64,000 nt of DNA from Agrobacterium larrymoorei (GTDB lineage: Bacteria > Pseudomonadota > Alphaproteobacteria > Rhizobiales > Rhizobiaceae), in the NCBI RefSeq assembly GCF_030819275.1, contig NZ_JAUTBL010000002.1, positions 746,501 through 810,500 of the forward strand, read 5' to 3'. This document shows, piece after piece, positions 1 to 8,918 of the stretch. Every line of letters begins with the position of its first letter. Within the stretch, counting starts at the first letter, position 1. A program made the translations under genes and the position numbers. The notes beneath the pieces were generated by a model. It ran no database searches. It had not been told where the DNA came from and worked only from the letters and a program-made list of their open reading frames with translations.

Positions 1-480
1 GAACTGGCGCAGCGCTCCGCCAGTGCTGCCAAGGACATCAAGGGCCTGATCTCCACCTCCAACACCCAGGTTCAGGAAGGTGTTGAGCTTGTCGGTGAAA
101 CAGGTCGTGCGCTTGAGACGATCGTTGCGGAAGTGCAGGAGATCAACCGTCACGTCATGGCGATCGTGGAAGCGGCACAGGAGCAGTCTTCCGGTCTGCA
201 GCAGATCAACACGGCTGTGAACCAGATGGATCAGGACACGCAGAAGAATGCGGCGATGGTGGAAGAGACGACGGCGGCCAGCCATGGTCTTGCCCGTGAA
301 GCCTCTTCGCTGAACCAGCTTCTCGGCCAGTTCAAGCTGTCTGCCACCTTCGAGGCCCCGATCCGTGCGGCAACCCCTGCGGAGCGTCCGGCAGCGTCAC
401 CAGCCCGTGCGCTTGGCCGCAAGCTCGCAACCGCCTTCAACGGCAATGCAGCGGTCAAGCAGGACTGGCAAGAGTTGTGA
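1..480 (+). CDS. Methyl-accepting chemotaxis protein, C-terminal part (5' end outside window)
   Basis: The reading frame is open from base 1, so only the last 159 residues are present. They form the heptad-rich cytoplasmic signalling coiled coil of a chemoreceptor: early residues ELAQRSASAAKDIKGLI, then the conserved VAAQEQ/INTAV-type segment (EAAQEQSSGLQQINTAVNQM) and the VEETTAAS stretch. Such receptors signal through CheW/CheA to the flagellar motor and are adapted by CheR/CheB methylation of Glu/Gln pairs. The tail ends DWQEL, placed like the CheR/CheB-binding pentapeptide (usually xWxxF) after a flexible Ala/Pro-rich linker, but the last residue is Leu instead of Phe. Ligand domain and membrane segments lie upstream and cannot be judged. 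Confidence 0.93.
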   Translation, partial: ELAQRSASAAKDIKGLISTSNTQVQEGVELVGETGRALETIVAEVQEINRHVMAIVEAAQEQSSGLQQINTAVNQMDQDTQKNAAMVEETTAASHGLAREASSLNQLLGQFKLSATFEAPIRAATPAERPAASPARALGRKLATAFNGNAAVKQDWQEL

Positions 481-490
481 TAGCAAGGTC

Positions 491-586
491 CAAGCAAAAG
501 TTGCGCAATGGTTTTGCGATAACGACATGAGATCAAAGACTTGAAGTGTGAGAAGCGTATCTGAACGATCGCGACACATTTTAAGA
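491..586 (-). repeat. Degenerate RIME-like intergenic repeat, copy 1
   Basis: This segment aligns in the reverse orientation with the better copies at 36346-36451 and 59927-60032. The shared landmarks are a GCGATCTTTCAGATTCGCT-like block (here as GTATCTGAACGATCGC) and the TGGTTTTGCGATAACGACAT block. Two imperfect palindromes are joined by an A/T-rich spacer. It lies directly behind the chemoreceptor stop codon, so it would be transcribed into the 3' untranslated region. Confidence 0.6.
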
Positions 587-618
587 GCAGCTCTCGGAGA
601 TAACCCGTAACAATGGAT

Positions 619-640
619 GCCCGCGCTCGCCGCGGGCGTT
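619..640 (+). terminator. Hairpin after chemoreceptor gene, possible terminator
   Basis: GCCCGCG and CGCGGGC form a perfect 7-bp stem around a 5-nt loop, followed by GTTT. The short U tract makes it a weak intrinsic terminator candidate between the chemoreceptor and ppdK. Confidence 0.4.
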
Positions 641-728
641 TCGCCATCCCTGGGCCGCCAATGCCGCAATTATGCTGCACTGCACTGTCATCTTGCACTC
701 TCTGGCGTTCCCAACGGTGTGACAATGC

Positions 729-734
729 TATAAT
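729..734 (+). promoter_or_regulatory. Possible -10 box of ppdK
   Basis: A consensus TATAAT sits 40 bp before the ppdK ATG. No convincing -35 hexamer is found 16-18 bp upstream, so the promoter is tentative. Confidence 0.35.
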
Positions 735-774
735 GGGTTGAAAAACAAGAACGCTTCTGGGTGGAGAGCGTATA

Positions 775-3480
775 ATGAAGAAATGGGTTTATACCTTTGG
801 CAACGGTGCTGCCGAAGGCCGCGCGAGTGATGTTGCCATATTGGGAGGCAAGGGTGCGCATCTTGCCGAAATGGCAAGCCTCGGCCTGCCTGTTCCGCCC
901 GGCTTCACCATTATCAGCGAAGTCTGCGGCCGCTACCACCAGGGCGGACGCCAACTCCCCAATGACCTGAAGCTGCAGGTTTCAAGCGGGATCGCCGGCA
1001 TGGAAGCGATGACCGGCCGCAAATTCGGCGCAGGCCCGCGTCCACTCCTGCTTTCCGTCCGATCCGGTGCGCGTGCCTCCATGCCCGGCATGATGGATAC
1101 CGTTCTCAATCTCGGTCTCAATGACGAGACGGTGCAGGCGCTCTGCGAGGATTCCGGTGATGCCCGTTTCGCGTGGGATAGCTATCGCCGCTTCATCCAG
1201 ATGTATGCCGATGTCGTCATGGGTCTTGACCATGAGGTCTTCGAGGAAATCCTTGAGGATGAAAAGGGCCGTCTCGGTCACGAATATGATACGGAGCTTT
1301 CCGCCGACGAGTGGCAGCATGTGGTGTCGCGCTACAAGCAACTGGTCGAAGACGAGTTGGATGAACCCTTTCCGCAGGATACGGAAGTCCAGCTCTGGGG
1401 CGCAATCGGCGCTGTCTTTTCCAGCTGGATGAACACGCGTGCCGTCACCTACCGCCATCTGCACAAAATCCCTGGCGATTGGGGAACGGCGGTCAATGTT
1501 CAGGCCATGGTGTTCGGCAATCTCGGCTCCACCTCTGCCACAGGCGTTGCTTTCACCCGCAACCCGTCGACAGGGGAACAAGAGCTTTACGGTGAGTTCC
1601 TCGTCAACGCGCAAGGCGAAGACGTGGTCGCGGGCATCCGCACGCCGCAATCCATCACCGAGGCGGCCCGCATCGCCTCCGGCTCCGACAAGCCGTCGAT
1701 GGAAAAGCTGATGCCGGAGGCATTTCAGGAATTCCTGGTGATCTGCAAGCAGTTGGAAACCCATTATCGCGATATGCAGGATATGGAGTTCACCATCGAG
1801 CGCGGGCAGCTTTGGATGCTCCAGACCCGGTGCGGCAAGCGCACGACGCGTGCGGCCATGAAGATCGCCGTCGATATGGTCGAGGAAGGCCTGATCACCG
1901 CCGATGAAGCTGTCTGCCGGATCGATCCTTCTTCGCTGGATCAGCTGCTGCATCCCACCATCGATAGCTCTATCGAAAGACCGATCATCGGCTCAGGCCT
2001 GCCGGCGTCACCTGGGGCTGCATCCGGAGAAATTGTTTTCAGCGCCGAAGAAGCCGTTGCCGCCAAGGCGGAAGGCCGCCGCGTCATACTGGTGCGCATG
2101 GAAACCAGCCCCGAAGATATTCATGGCATGCATGCGGCCGAGGGCATCCTGACGACGCGAGGAGGGATGACAAGCCACGCGGCCGTGGTGGCGCGCGGCA
2201 TGGGCATTCCTTGCGTCACGGGTGCTGGCTCGATGCGCGTGGATTTGCGCAATGGCGTGCTGATCGGCATGGGCTGCATGCTGCGCAAGGGCGATGTCAT
2301 TACAATAGACGGTTCGTCGGGGCGGGTGCTGAAAGGCGAAGTACCGATGACTCAGCCGGAACTTTCCGGCGATTTCGGCAAGCTGATGGAATGGGCCGAT
2401 GGCGCGCGGCGTATGACAGTCCGCACCAATGCCGATACGCCTGCCGATGCGCGCGCTGCCCGCGCCTTCGGTGCCGAGGGCATTGGCCTTTGCCGCACCG
2501 AGCACATGTTCTTCGAAGGCGAGCGTATCCATGTGATGCGCGAAATGATCCTCGCGGAGGATGAGGCGGGCCGGCGCGCAGCGCTCGACCAGTTGCTTCC
2601 GATGCAACGAGAGGACTTCACCGAACTCTTCTCCATCATGCATGGCATGCCGGTGACGATCCGCCTGCTTGATCCGCCGCTGCACGAGTTTCTGCCGAAG
2701 ACCGATGGCGAGATCGTTGAGGTTGCGGCTGCCATGGGCATGCCGCAGACTCTGTTCCGCCAGAGGCTCGATGCGCTGCATGAGTTCAATCCCATGCTTG
2801 GCCACCGCGGCTGCCGCCTGGCGATCTCCTATCCCGAGATTGCAGAGATGCAGGCGCGTGCTATCTTCGAGGCAGCAGTTGAAGCCGCGCGCCGTACCGG
2901 TGCGCCGGTCGTTCCGGAAATCATGGTGCCGCTTGTCAGCCTGCGCTCCGAACTAGATTACGTTCGCGGGGTGATAGACCGCGTTGCGTCAGAGGTTGCG
3001 GCAGAGAGTGGCATGACGCTGGAATATCTAACCGGCACGATGATCGAGCTGCCGCGCGCCGCCCTTCGCGCCCATGTCATCGCCGAGGCTGCGGAATTCT
3101 TCTCCTTCGGCACCAACGACTTGACGCAGACCACCTTCGGCATTTCGCGCGACGATGCGGCGCGCTTCATCAACACCTATCAACGCAAGGGCATCATCGA
3201 GCGCGATCCCTTCGTGTCGCTCGATTTCGACGGGGTAGGAGAGTTGATTCGCATTGCCGCGGACCGCGGCAGGCAGACGCGCTCCGAGCTCAAGCTTGGC
3301 ATCTGCGGTGAGCATGGAGGCGATCCGACTTCCATCGATTTCTGTGAAAATGTCGGGCTGGATTACGTATCCTGCTCGCCCTTCCGTGTGCCGATTGCCC
3401 GGCTGGCCGCCGCTCAGGCAACGCTGTCGCAGGCGCAGCAGCGGCAGGCCGCACCTGCTAAGAAAGTCGTTTCACTGTAA
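775..3480 (+). CDS. ppdK: Pyruvate, phosphate dikinase
   Basis: The enzyme interconverts pyruvate, ATP and Pi with phosphoenolpyruvate, AMP and PPi in the cytosol; in rhizobia it supports gluconeogenic growth on C4 acids. The 901-residue length fits the family. The N-terminal nucleotide-binding domain opens with GGKGAHLAEMASLGLPVPPG. The central phosphohistidine motif TRGGMTSHAAVVARGMG places the swivelling His at residue 468. The C-terminal PEP-binding barrel has the LCRTEHMF, GHRGCRLA and FGTNDLTQTT motifs and the catalytic Cys in GICGEHGGDP (residue 844). The ATG follows GGTGGAGAG. It stands alone between the chemoreceptor and a leftward lipoprotein gene. Identification is secure. Confidence 0.97.
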   Translation: MKKWVYTFGNGAAEGRASDVAILGGKGAHLAEMASLGLPVPPGFTIISEVCGRYHQGGRQLPNDLKLQVSSGIAGMEAMTGRKFGAGPRPLLLSVRSGARASMPGMMDTVLNLGLNDETVQALCEDSGDARFAWDSYRRFIQMYADVVMGLDHEVFEEILEDEKGRLGHEYDTELSADEWQHVVSRYKQLVEDELDEPFPQDTEVQLWGAIGAVFSSWMNTRAVTYRHLHKIPGDWGTAVNVQAMVFGNLGSTSATGVAFTRNPSTGEQELYGEFLVNAQGEDVVAGIRTPQSITEAARIASGSDKPSMEKLMPEAFQEFLVICKQLETHYRDMQDMEFTIERGQLWMLQTRCGKRTTRAAMKIAVDMVEEGLITADEAVCRIDPSSLDQLLHPTIDSSIERPIIGSGLPASPGAASGEIVFSAEEAVAAKAEGRRVILVRMETSPEDIHGMHAAEGILTTRGGMTSHAAVVARGMGIPCVTGAGSMRVDLRNGVLIGMGCMLRKGDVITIDGSSGRVLKGEVPMTQPELSGDFGKLMEWADGARRMTVRTNADTPADARAARAFGAEGIGLCRTEHMFFEGERIHVMREMILAEDEAGRRAALDQLLPMQREDFTELFSIMHGMPVTIRLLDPPLHEFLPKTDGEIVEVAAAMGMPQTLFRQRLDALHEFNPMLGHRGCRLAISYPEIAEMQARAIFEAAVEAARRTGAPVVPEIMVPLVSLRSELDYVRGVIDRVASEVAAESGMTLEYLTGTMIELPRAALRAHVIAEAAEFFSFGTNDLTQTTFGISRDDAARFINTYQRKGIIERDPFVSLDFDGVGELIRIAADRGRQTRSELKLGICGEHGGDPTSIDFCENVGLDYVSCSPFRVPIARLAAAQATLSQAQQRQAAPAKKVVSL

Positions 3481-3488
3481 GGCGCCAG

Positions 3489-3758
3489 TTAGTGGTTTTC
3501 GACGATGACCCGGCGCTCGACGACAACCGGTGACCAGAACATGTCGCGGTTGACCTGCGCCTGCCATGCCCGGTTATCGGCCCTACGGTCGAGATCGAGA
3601 TCGAGCAGGCAGCGCGCCATCTGATCGGTGTTCGGGCGGAAGCCATAGCCGCGGCAGGTTGCCTCGTCGCGCGCGCGGCGTTCTTCCGGCGTCAGCGTCT
3701 GGCACGCGGTCAGTGCCAGCATGGCGGCAAGTGAACCGAGAACGATCGAAACACGCAT
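3489..3758 (-). CDS. Small outer-membrane lipoprotein of unknown function
   Basis: An 89-residue protein with a lipoprotein signal peptide, MRVSIVLGSLAAMLALTAC, in which LTAC is the lipobox and the Cys would be lipidated. The mature part is short and charged, contains two further Cys residues (CRGYGF and RCLLDLDLD) that could form a disulfide in the periplasm, and ends VVVERRVIVENH. AGGAG lies 8 nt before the ATG at 3758, which favours this start over the upstream in-frame GTG and ATG. No catalytic motif is visible and I do not recognise a named family. It converges on ppdK with only 8 bp between the stop codons. Confidence 0.75.
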   Translation of the reverse strand: MRVSIVLGSLAAMLALTACQTLTPEERRARDEATCRGYGFRPNTDQMARCLLDLDLDRRADNRAWQAQVNRDMFWSPVVVERRVIVENH

Positions 3759-3998
3759 AGTCATCACTCCTCTGGAAGCCCTGATCCCAGCTTGGCGTTT
3801 TCTTGCTCTGATACGCCCAATTGGTGATGTGTAAAAGTCCCGCTTTCAGGAAAGGTTGCGGTACCCTGTTAAGCAAAATGGGTGCAGCGATTCCATTTCC
3901 TTCGGAAACGCTTTATGACAACCCGGTATCGGTGATTCAGGCAGACAAATGTCTCTGGGGCGCTTTTTTGTAATGCATGTGTGTGCGGGTGCTGCTTC

Positions 3999-4919
3999 AT
4001 GACAGTGCGTTTCGTTAGACCCGTTTCCCATGCGGCTTATCTCTCCCGTTATCTCGGTTTTGCAGCCCTCCTGCTGTTTCTGATTGCGGCCCCCTTGCAC
4101 CGTTTCGGTCCGCTGACGACGCCGGATTTCATTGCGCTCACCCTGATTTCCGCTGGCATTGCCGCTGTCTCTGTCGTGCTCGCGCTCATTGGCCTTCAAC
4201 GTCTCTGGTCTGTCGGTGCAAAGGGCGGGGTGTGGTCGCTTTACGCCTTGCTGCTCTCTGCCATCCCGCTTGGCGTGGTCGCCTATGGTGGCTTCCTCTA
4301 TTGGCAGAACCCGCAAATCTATGATGTGACGACCGATACGGTCGATGTTCCGAACTGGCTGTCGATCCCCTCGGCCAACCAGCAATGGCTGCCGCGTCCG
4401 GCGGCCGTCTCGAAACCCGAACGCGACGCGCAGCTGGAGGCCTATCCCGGCTTCCTCGGCCACCGCTACGAAGGCGCGATCGACCGGGTCTACACCGCCG
4501 CGCGGAAGGTGGCGAAGGCTCAGCACATCCGCATCTTGCAAACCGACGGCCTGATTGGTGCCTTGCCGGATGCGCAGCCGGGTGCCCCAAAGCAGGACGT
4601 GCAGGAGGGTGCCACGGACACGCCCGTCGAAGATCTGCCCGCCATTGTGCCTGTGCCGCTGGCGCGGCCGGCGGAAGCACCGGCCCCGACCTTCTTCAAC
4701 GGCAGCGGCACCGTGTTGATGCAGGGAGATATGCGCACTCTTATTTTGGGTGCGCGTTTCGATGTCTTGATCCGCCTGCGCGAAGACACGGAAACGACAC
4801 TTGTGGATGTCCGCGTCGCCTCGCGCTTCGGTCCGCATGATCTCGGTATGGGCAAGAAGATCGCCGACAGCTATCTCGACGCGTTGGACGCTGAGATGCA
4901 GGGTCTCAACGACAACTAA
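3999..4919 (+). CDS. DUF1499 membrane protein
   Basis: A 306-residue protein with three hydrophobic segments in the first 100 residues (around FAALLLFLIAAPL, LTLISAGIAAVSVVLALIGL and YALLLSAIPLGVVAYGGFLY), followed by a periplasmic or cytosolic DUF1499 domain. The domain is recognised by TTDTVDVPNW near its start and the terminal VDVRVASRFGPHDLGMGKKI block. A Pro/Ala-rich insertion of about 40 residues splits the domain near residue 210, which is unusual. The ATG at 3999 follows an in-frame GTG at 3981; I prefer the ATG. The molecular function of DUF1499 is unknown. It converges on the DCC-family gene, with stop codons 1 bp apart. Confidence 0.75.
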   Translation: MTVRFVRPVSHAAYLSRYLGFAALLLFLIAAPLHRFGPLTTPDFIALTLISAGIAAVSVVLALIGLQRLWSVGAKGGVWSLYALLLSAIPLGVVAYGGFLYWQNPQIYDVTTDTVDVPNWLSIPSANQQWLPRPAAVSKPERDAQLEAYPGFLGHRYEGAIDRVYTAARKVAKAQHIRILQTDGLIGALPDAQPGAPKQDVQEGATDTPVEDLPAIVPVPLARPAEAPAPTFFNGSGTVLMQGDMRTLILGARFDVLIRLREDTETTLVDVRVASRFGPHDLGMGKKIADSYLDALDAEMQGLNDN

Positions 4920-4920
4920 T

Positions 4921-5370
4921 CTACAAGAAACGCTCGCGCTCTTGCGGCGTGGGTGCCCGGCACGTCTGGCGCCGCCCGGCAATCTTCATGCGGTTTCGAG
5001 CAACCAGCCGGTAGACGCGATCGCGTAGGAAGCGCGGCACCAGGCGCATCACTGTTGCGGTCATCCCCAACATGCCGCCCAGCAGTTCGATCACGCGCAG
5101 CACGCTGTCGGAGTAAGCATGGACGACGCCGTTCTCGATGAGAAGGCTCGTCTCGTAATCATCGGTGCGGAAACCGTAATGACGCATCAGCGCGGCACCG
5201 AGAGGAGATTGCGCCGGCGTGAACCGAAACAGCCCTTGCTTGTCGCGGCGAAGAACGAAATCGATATCCCGGGAGCAGAAACCGCATTCGCCATCGAAGA
5301 TGATCAATGGCTTATCGTCCAGGAAGTGCGGAACGGAGGGGTCGTTACGATAGCTATAGGCGGCGCTCAT
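4921..5370 (-). CDS. DCC-family thiol-disulfide oxidoreductase-like protein (DUF393)
   Basis: A 149-residue protein with the family signature DGECGFC (residues 26-32, DxxCxxC), preceded by a beta strand (PLIIFDG) as in other DUF393/YuxK proteins. The fold is thioredoxin-like, but substrates are not established. Towards the C-terminus lies a hydrophobic stretch (VIELLGGMLGMTATVMRLV) and the family-typical RDRVYRLVARNR segment. It is the second gene of a leftward pair and starts 8 bp after the MBL-fold hydrolase, so co-transcription is likely. Confidence 0.85.
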   Translation of the reverse strand: MSAAYSYRNDPSVPHFLDDKPLIIFDGECGFCSRDIDFVLRRDKQGLFRFTPAQSPLGAALMRHYGFRTDDYETSLLIENGVVHAYSDSVLRVIELLGGMLGMTATVMRLVPRFLRDRVYRLVARNRMKIAGRRQTCRAPTPQERERFL

Positions 5371-5378
5371 CCGTTCCC

Positions 5379-6287
5379 CTATTTCGGTAGATAAAAACCG
5401 GTCAACGACGGCGGACCATCGGTCTCAATCAGACCTTTTTCAATCAGATCTTCGATATGAGCGAGAACGGAAAGTGCCGCTGCGCCATGCAGGCGCGGAT
5501 CGGTGCTGCGGTAGATCACCTTCACCATCTCCGCGATCGTCCGGTCGCCTGCCTTGATCCTGGTCAGCACAGCTTTTTCCCGCATGCGGCGATGAGTGCG
5601 AAGCCCGCGCATGAAGGCCGCCGGATCTTTGACTGGACCACCATGACCGGGCAGGAACAGCCTGTCATCCCGTTCGAGAAGCTTGTCGAGCGACGCCATA
5701 TAATCACTCATCGCCCCATCGGGCGGCGCAACGATGGTCGTTGCCCAGGCCATCACATGGTCTGCGGAAAAAACGATGCCGTCACGATCCAGCGCGAAAG
5801 CCGCATGGTTGGCCGTGTGACCCGGCGTGTGGAGCGCGGTCAACGCCCAGCCATCGCCCGCAACTGTCCCATTGTCGCCAAGAGCCAGATCCGGCACGAA
5901 ATCGCTATCTGCGCTTTCCGCGAAGGGATTGCGCTCACCGTCATGCAGCGGCCGCGCCGAACGATGCGGCCCTTCGGCCACGGTGATTGCGCCGGTCGCT
6001 GCCTTAAGCCGTTTCGCCAACGGCGAGTGATCCCGATGCGTGTGGCTGACGAAAATATGCGTCACCTGCCGGCCTTCCAGCGCACGCATCAGTGCCTGAA
6101 AATGATCTTCATCCTCTGGACCCGGATCGATGACCGCCACCGAGCGATCGCCGACGATATAGCTGTTGGTGCCATGGAAGGTGAAGGCCGACGGATTGTT
6201 GACCGTGAGCCGTTGAACATTCTCCGCGACAGTCACCGCCGTGCCGTAGGCCGGTTGAAATTCAAGATCGAATGCGGGGTCTGCCAT
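5379..6287 (-). CDS. MBL-fold metallohydrolase (LACTB2-like)
   Basis: A 302-residue metallo-beta-lactamase-fold enzyme. The metal-binding signature is SHTHRDHSPLA, with further metal ligands in LHTPGHTANHA, SADHVMAW and LPGHGGP. The C-terminal winged-helix-like tail (from about residue 235, KAVLTRIKAGDRTIAEMV) is typical of the LACTB2/RNase-like branch, whose members cleave thioesters or single-stranded RNA; the actual substrate here is unknown. I chose the ATG at 6287, which has GAAGAG 10 nt upstream, over the in-frame GTG at 6305. It leads a two-gene leftward operon with the DCC protein. Confidence 0.88.
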   Translation of the reverse strand: MADPAFDLEFQPAYGTAVTVAENVQRLTVNNPSAFTFHGTNSYIVGDRSVAVIDPGPEDEDHFQALMRALEGRQVTHIFVSHTHRDHSPLAKRLKAATGAITVAEGPHRSARPLHDGERNPFAESADSDFVPDLALGDNGTVAGDGWALTALHTPGHTANHAAFALDRDGIVFSADHVMAWATTIVAPPDGAMSDYMASLDKLLERDDRLFLPGHGGPVKDPAAFMRGLRTHRRMREKAVLTRIKAGDRTIAEMVKVIYRSTDPRLHGAAALSVLAHIEDLIEKGLIETDGPPSLTGFYLPK

Positions 6288-6319
6288 GGTGCGAAAGCTC
6301 TTCACAATGCTTGGTACAA

Positions 6320-6415
6320 CGACACGCGATTTTGTAAGTTCACGGCACGTCTCAAGCCGTTGTTTTAGCGCATGGGATCATCGTAAAGCCGCTTAGCGCT
6401 TTTGCGGCCGTGCTG
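6320..6415 (+). repeat. Degenerate RIME-like intergenic repeat, copy 2
   Basis: The right half, TTGTTTTAGCGCATG and then GCGCTTTTGCGGCCGTGCT, matches the second palindrome of the copy at 59927-60032. The left half is poorly conserved. It lies between the MBL-fold gene start and tRNA-Gln. Confidence 0.5.
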
Positions 6416-6553
6416 GTCGTTCACGACCTATCACGAAGATACCACAGCACCCACAAGAAATCTGGACCAGCACAAACTTAATGATTGCCGCTGCCGCCAT
6501 GCTTTGCTAATCAGGCGCCGTTCAGGCAGTGGCGTTTTACCCACTTGCTTCGT

Positions 6554-6628
6554 TGGGGCGTCGCCAAGCGGTAAGGCACCGGTTTTTGGTACCGGCATTC
6601 CCAGGTTCGAATCCTGGCGCCCCAGCCA
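6554..6628 (+). tRNA. tRNA-Gln (anticodon TTG)
   Basis: A complete cloverleaf can be drawn: acceptor arms TGGGGCG/CGCCCCA, D arm GCC...GGC, anticodon stem CCGGT/ACCGG around loop TTTTGGT (anticodon TTG), T stem CCAGG/CCTGG around TTCGAAT, discriminator G and an encoded CCA end. Confidence 0.96.
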
Positions 6629-6765
6629 TTTTTTCTTTTCATTTTGATCATGCAATGCAGAGCGCATTGAGACGCTGACCAGATGCTAAGGCTTTTCGCG
6701 ATCTCTGAGGATCTGAATAGAGTCGGCTCTCTGGTTTCTTTAGCGCCCGTCTCTTGCCTTCCGGG

Positions 6766-6800
6766 CAAAAAAAGCCGCGCCCATAGGGTACGCGGCTTTT
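6766..6800 (-). terminator. Intrinsic terminator of mqo
   Basis: Read leftward, AAAAGCCGCG pairs with CGCGGCTTTT over an 11-nt loop and runs into seven or more T residues, 23 bp beyond the mqo stop codon. Confidence 0.88.
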
Positions 6801-6822
6801 AAGGATCGATGTTTCGATTTGA

Positions 6823-8529
6823 TTAAAGCGCCATATCCGGCGTCTTCTTAACCGGCGCATCAACCGGAGCCGATGAGCTCAGCGCAGACACATCGATGCG
6901 TGGCGGTGTCGGCAGTTGTAGATGTTCGGCGGTGTAGTCCCATTCCTGCTGAACTTTCTCTGGATCCGCATTCAGCTTCGTGCCATAGCTTGGAACGATC
7001 TCGCGCAGTTTCGCTTGCCATTCCGGCGAAGCCACCTTGTCCTTGAAGACTTTCTGCAGCACCCCGAGCATGATCGGGGCGGCGGTGGAGGCGCCCGGAG
7101 AAGCACCGAGCAAGCCTGCAATGCTGCCATCCTTGGCGGCAACGACTTCTGTGCCGAGCTTCAGGACGCCGCCCTTTTCCGGATCGCGCTTGGTGATCTG
7201 CACGCGCTGGCCCGCCTGCCACAGGCGCCACTCATCCGCCTTTGCCTTGGGGAAATATTCGCGCAGTGCCGCGATCCGATCTTCGTCGGACAACATCAAC
7301 TGTCCGGCCAGATATTCAACCAGCGGATACTCCTCGACGCCGACCTGCATCATCGGCCAGATGTTGCTCATGGTCGTGGAGGTCAGAAGGTCGAAATAGG
7401 AGCCTTCCTTGAGGAATTTGGTAGAGAAGGTTGCGAACGGTCCGAAGAGAACGATGCGCTTGCCACCGATGACGCGGGTGTCGAGGTGCGGCACGGACAT
7501 GGGCGGAGAGCCGACCGATGCCTTGCCATAGGCCTTCGCCAGATGCAGCATGCTGACATCCGGGTTCTCGTTGACCAGGAACGAGCCGCCGACCGGGAAG
7601 CCGCCGTAATCTTCGGCCTCCGGAATTCCCGACATTTGCAGCAGATGAAGCGCGCCGCCACCAGCGCCGATGAAGACGAATTTCGCGTCGATCGAGTGCT
7701 CGGAACCGCTCGTCGAATTGGTGTAGCTGACGCGCCAGGAGCCATCGGCATTGCGCTCGATGGCATCGACCTCGCTGGAAACCTGCAGGTCGAAATTCGA
7801 CGTGCTCTTCAGGTGAGACACAAACTGGCGGGTAATCTCGCCAAACTCCATATCGGTGCCGAGCGGCGACCAGGTGGCGCCGATCTTCTGGGAGGGATCA
7901 CGTCCTTCCATCATCAGCGGCACCCACTTCTTGATCTGTTCCGGATCGGTCGAATATTGCATGCCGGCAAACAGCGGGCTCGCCTTCAGCGCCTCATAGC
8001 GCTTTTCAAGATAGGCAACATTCTCATCGCCCCAGACAAAGCTCATATGCGGCGTGTGGTTGATGAAGGAGCGCGGATTTTTCAGAACGCCATTGCGCAC
8101 CTGCCAGGCCCAGAACTGGCGGGAGATCTGGAAGGACTCGTTGATCTCGACCGCCTTGGAAATATCGATGCCGCCATTGGCGGTTTCGGGCGTGTAGTTC
8201 AATTCCGCAAGCGCGGAGTGCCCGGTGCCGGCATTGTTCCAGCCATTGGAGCTTTCAAGAGCCACCGCATCCAGGCGCTCAAGCATCTGGATCGACCAGT
8301 TCGGCTCCAATTCGCGCAACCAGATGCCGAGCGTCGCACTCATGATGCCGCCACCGATGAGCAGCACGTCCACTTTTTTATCGGCCGATTGAGCGAGCGC
8401 CGGAACGCCAGGGAGGGCGGCGGCAGCGAGACCTGCCAAGGCAGTTCCAAGAACCTGCCGACGGTTCATGCTGAAGGAGTTGTGGGAAAATTCGGTTGGC
8501 AGTGTGCTGCCCTTATCGTTCTTGATCAC
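6823..8529 (-). CDS. mqo: Malate:quinone oxidoreductase with N-terminal Tat-like signal
   Basis: An FAD enzyme that oxidises malate to oxaloacetate and passes electrons to membrane quinone. Family features are the FAD-binding [18 protein letters not shown], the block [20 protein letters not shown], and C-terminal [15 protein letters not shown]. The 568-residue length exceeds the usual 490-500 because of about 50 extra N-terminal residues. These contain [20 protein letters not shown] and then ALAQ, which looks like a twin-arginine signal with a cleavage site. Classical Mqo is a cytosolic-face peripheral membrane protein, so this points to periplasmic quinone-linked oxidation. The start is a GTG with a weak ribosome site; an in-frame ATG (8469) begins directly at MNRRQ. 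The terminator at 6766-6800 follows. Confidence 0.93.
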   Translation of the reverse strand: MIKNDKGSTLPTEFSHNSFSMNRRQVLGTALAGLAAAALPGVPALAQSADKKVDVLLIGGGIMSATLGIWLRELEPNWSIQMLERLDAVALESSNGWNNAGTGHSALAELNYTPETANGGIDISKAVEINESFQISRQFWAWQVRNGVLKNPRSFINHTPHMSFVWGDENVAYLEKRYEALKASPLFAGMQYSTDPEQIKKWVPLMMEGRDPSQKIGATWSPLGTDMEFGEITRQFVSHLKSTSNFDLQVSSEVDAIERNADGSWRVSYTNSTSGSEHSIDAKFVFIGAGGGALHLLQMSGIPEAEDYGGFPVGGSFLVNENPDVSMLHLAKAYGKASVGSPPMSVPHLDTRVIGGKRIVLFGPFATFSTKFLKEGSYFDLLTSTTMSNIWPMMQVGVEEYPLVEYLAGQLMLSDEDRIAALREYFPKAKADEWRLWQAGQRVQITKRDPEKGGVLKLGTEVVAAKDGSIAGLLGASPGASTAAPIMLGVLQKVFKDKVASPEWQAKLREIVPSYGTKLNADPEKVQQEWDYTAEHLQLPTPPRIDVSALSSSAPVDAPVKKTPDMAL

Positions 8530-8861
8530 GTCGCTACCCTATTACATTGCGCTTTATTAGATTTGTGCGCCGCAATAGACCATCGACCTCCATGTCACAA
8601 CATGGCCAGCACGAGGCTGAAATCGCTCCTTTGATTGTCAAAGAAATGTTAGTGCGGCAGAATCCAGGAGGCGCAGCAAATCATTCCTGACGTATTTTAT
8701 AAGCGTTTACGGACATATAGGTCGTGCCGTCTCGTCTTGCGCAGATCGACGCGAATTCAGCTATGCCTAAATTAAATCGGTTTAGATTGAAGATATGCAT
8801 TTTTGCATGACTGACATGCGCGACGCCGCAAGAGCAGTAAGCCACCTTTTCAATACCAAAG
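8530..8861. other. Intergenic region upstream of mqo
   Basis: About 330 bp with no supportable gene. It holds the leftward mqo promoter region. CTAAA and TTTAG form short inverted arms near 8766-8784 in an A/T-rich patch, possibly an operator, but no factor can be assigned. Confidence 0.4.
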
Positions 8862-8888
8862 AAAACCCGCCTGACGAAATCAGGCGGG
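8862..8888 (-). terminator. Intrinsic terminator of lipoprotein gene 8919-9323
   Basis: CCCGCCTGA and TCAGGCGGG form a perfect 9-bp stem with a 5-nt loop. Read leftward it is followed by TTTTC. Confidence 0.85.
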
Positions 8889-8918
8889 CAATGCAGGCTT
8901 CGCAATGACGTCGAGCCT

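Noticed and set aside
6922..8634. A 570-codon plus-strand frame opposite mqo
   Set aside because: Antisense shadow of a clearly identified enzyme.
8681..8905. A 74-codon minus-strand frame
   Set aside because: Low-complexity translation, no ribosome site, and it crosses the terminator at 8862-8888.
8807..8908. A 33-codon plus-strand frame starting MTDMRDAARAVSHLF
   Set aside because: It has no ribosome site and runs through the terminator hairpin of the opposite-strand lipoprotein gene, so I do not call it.
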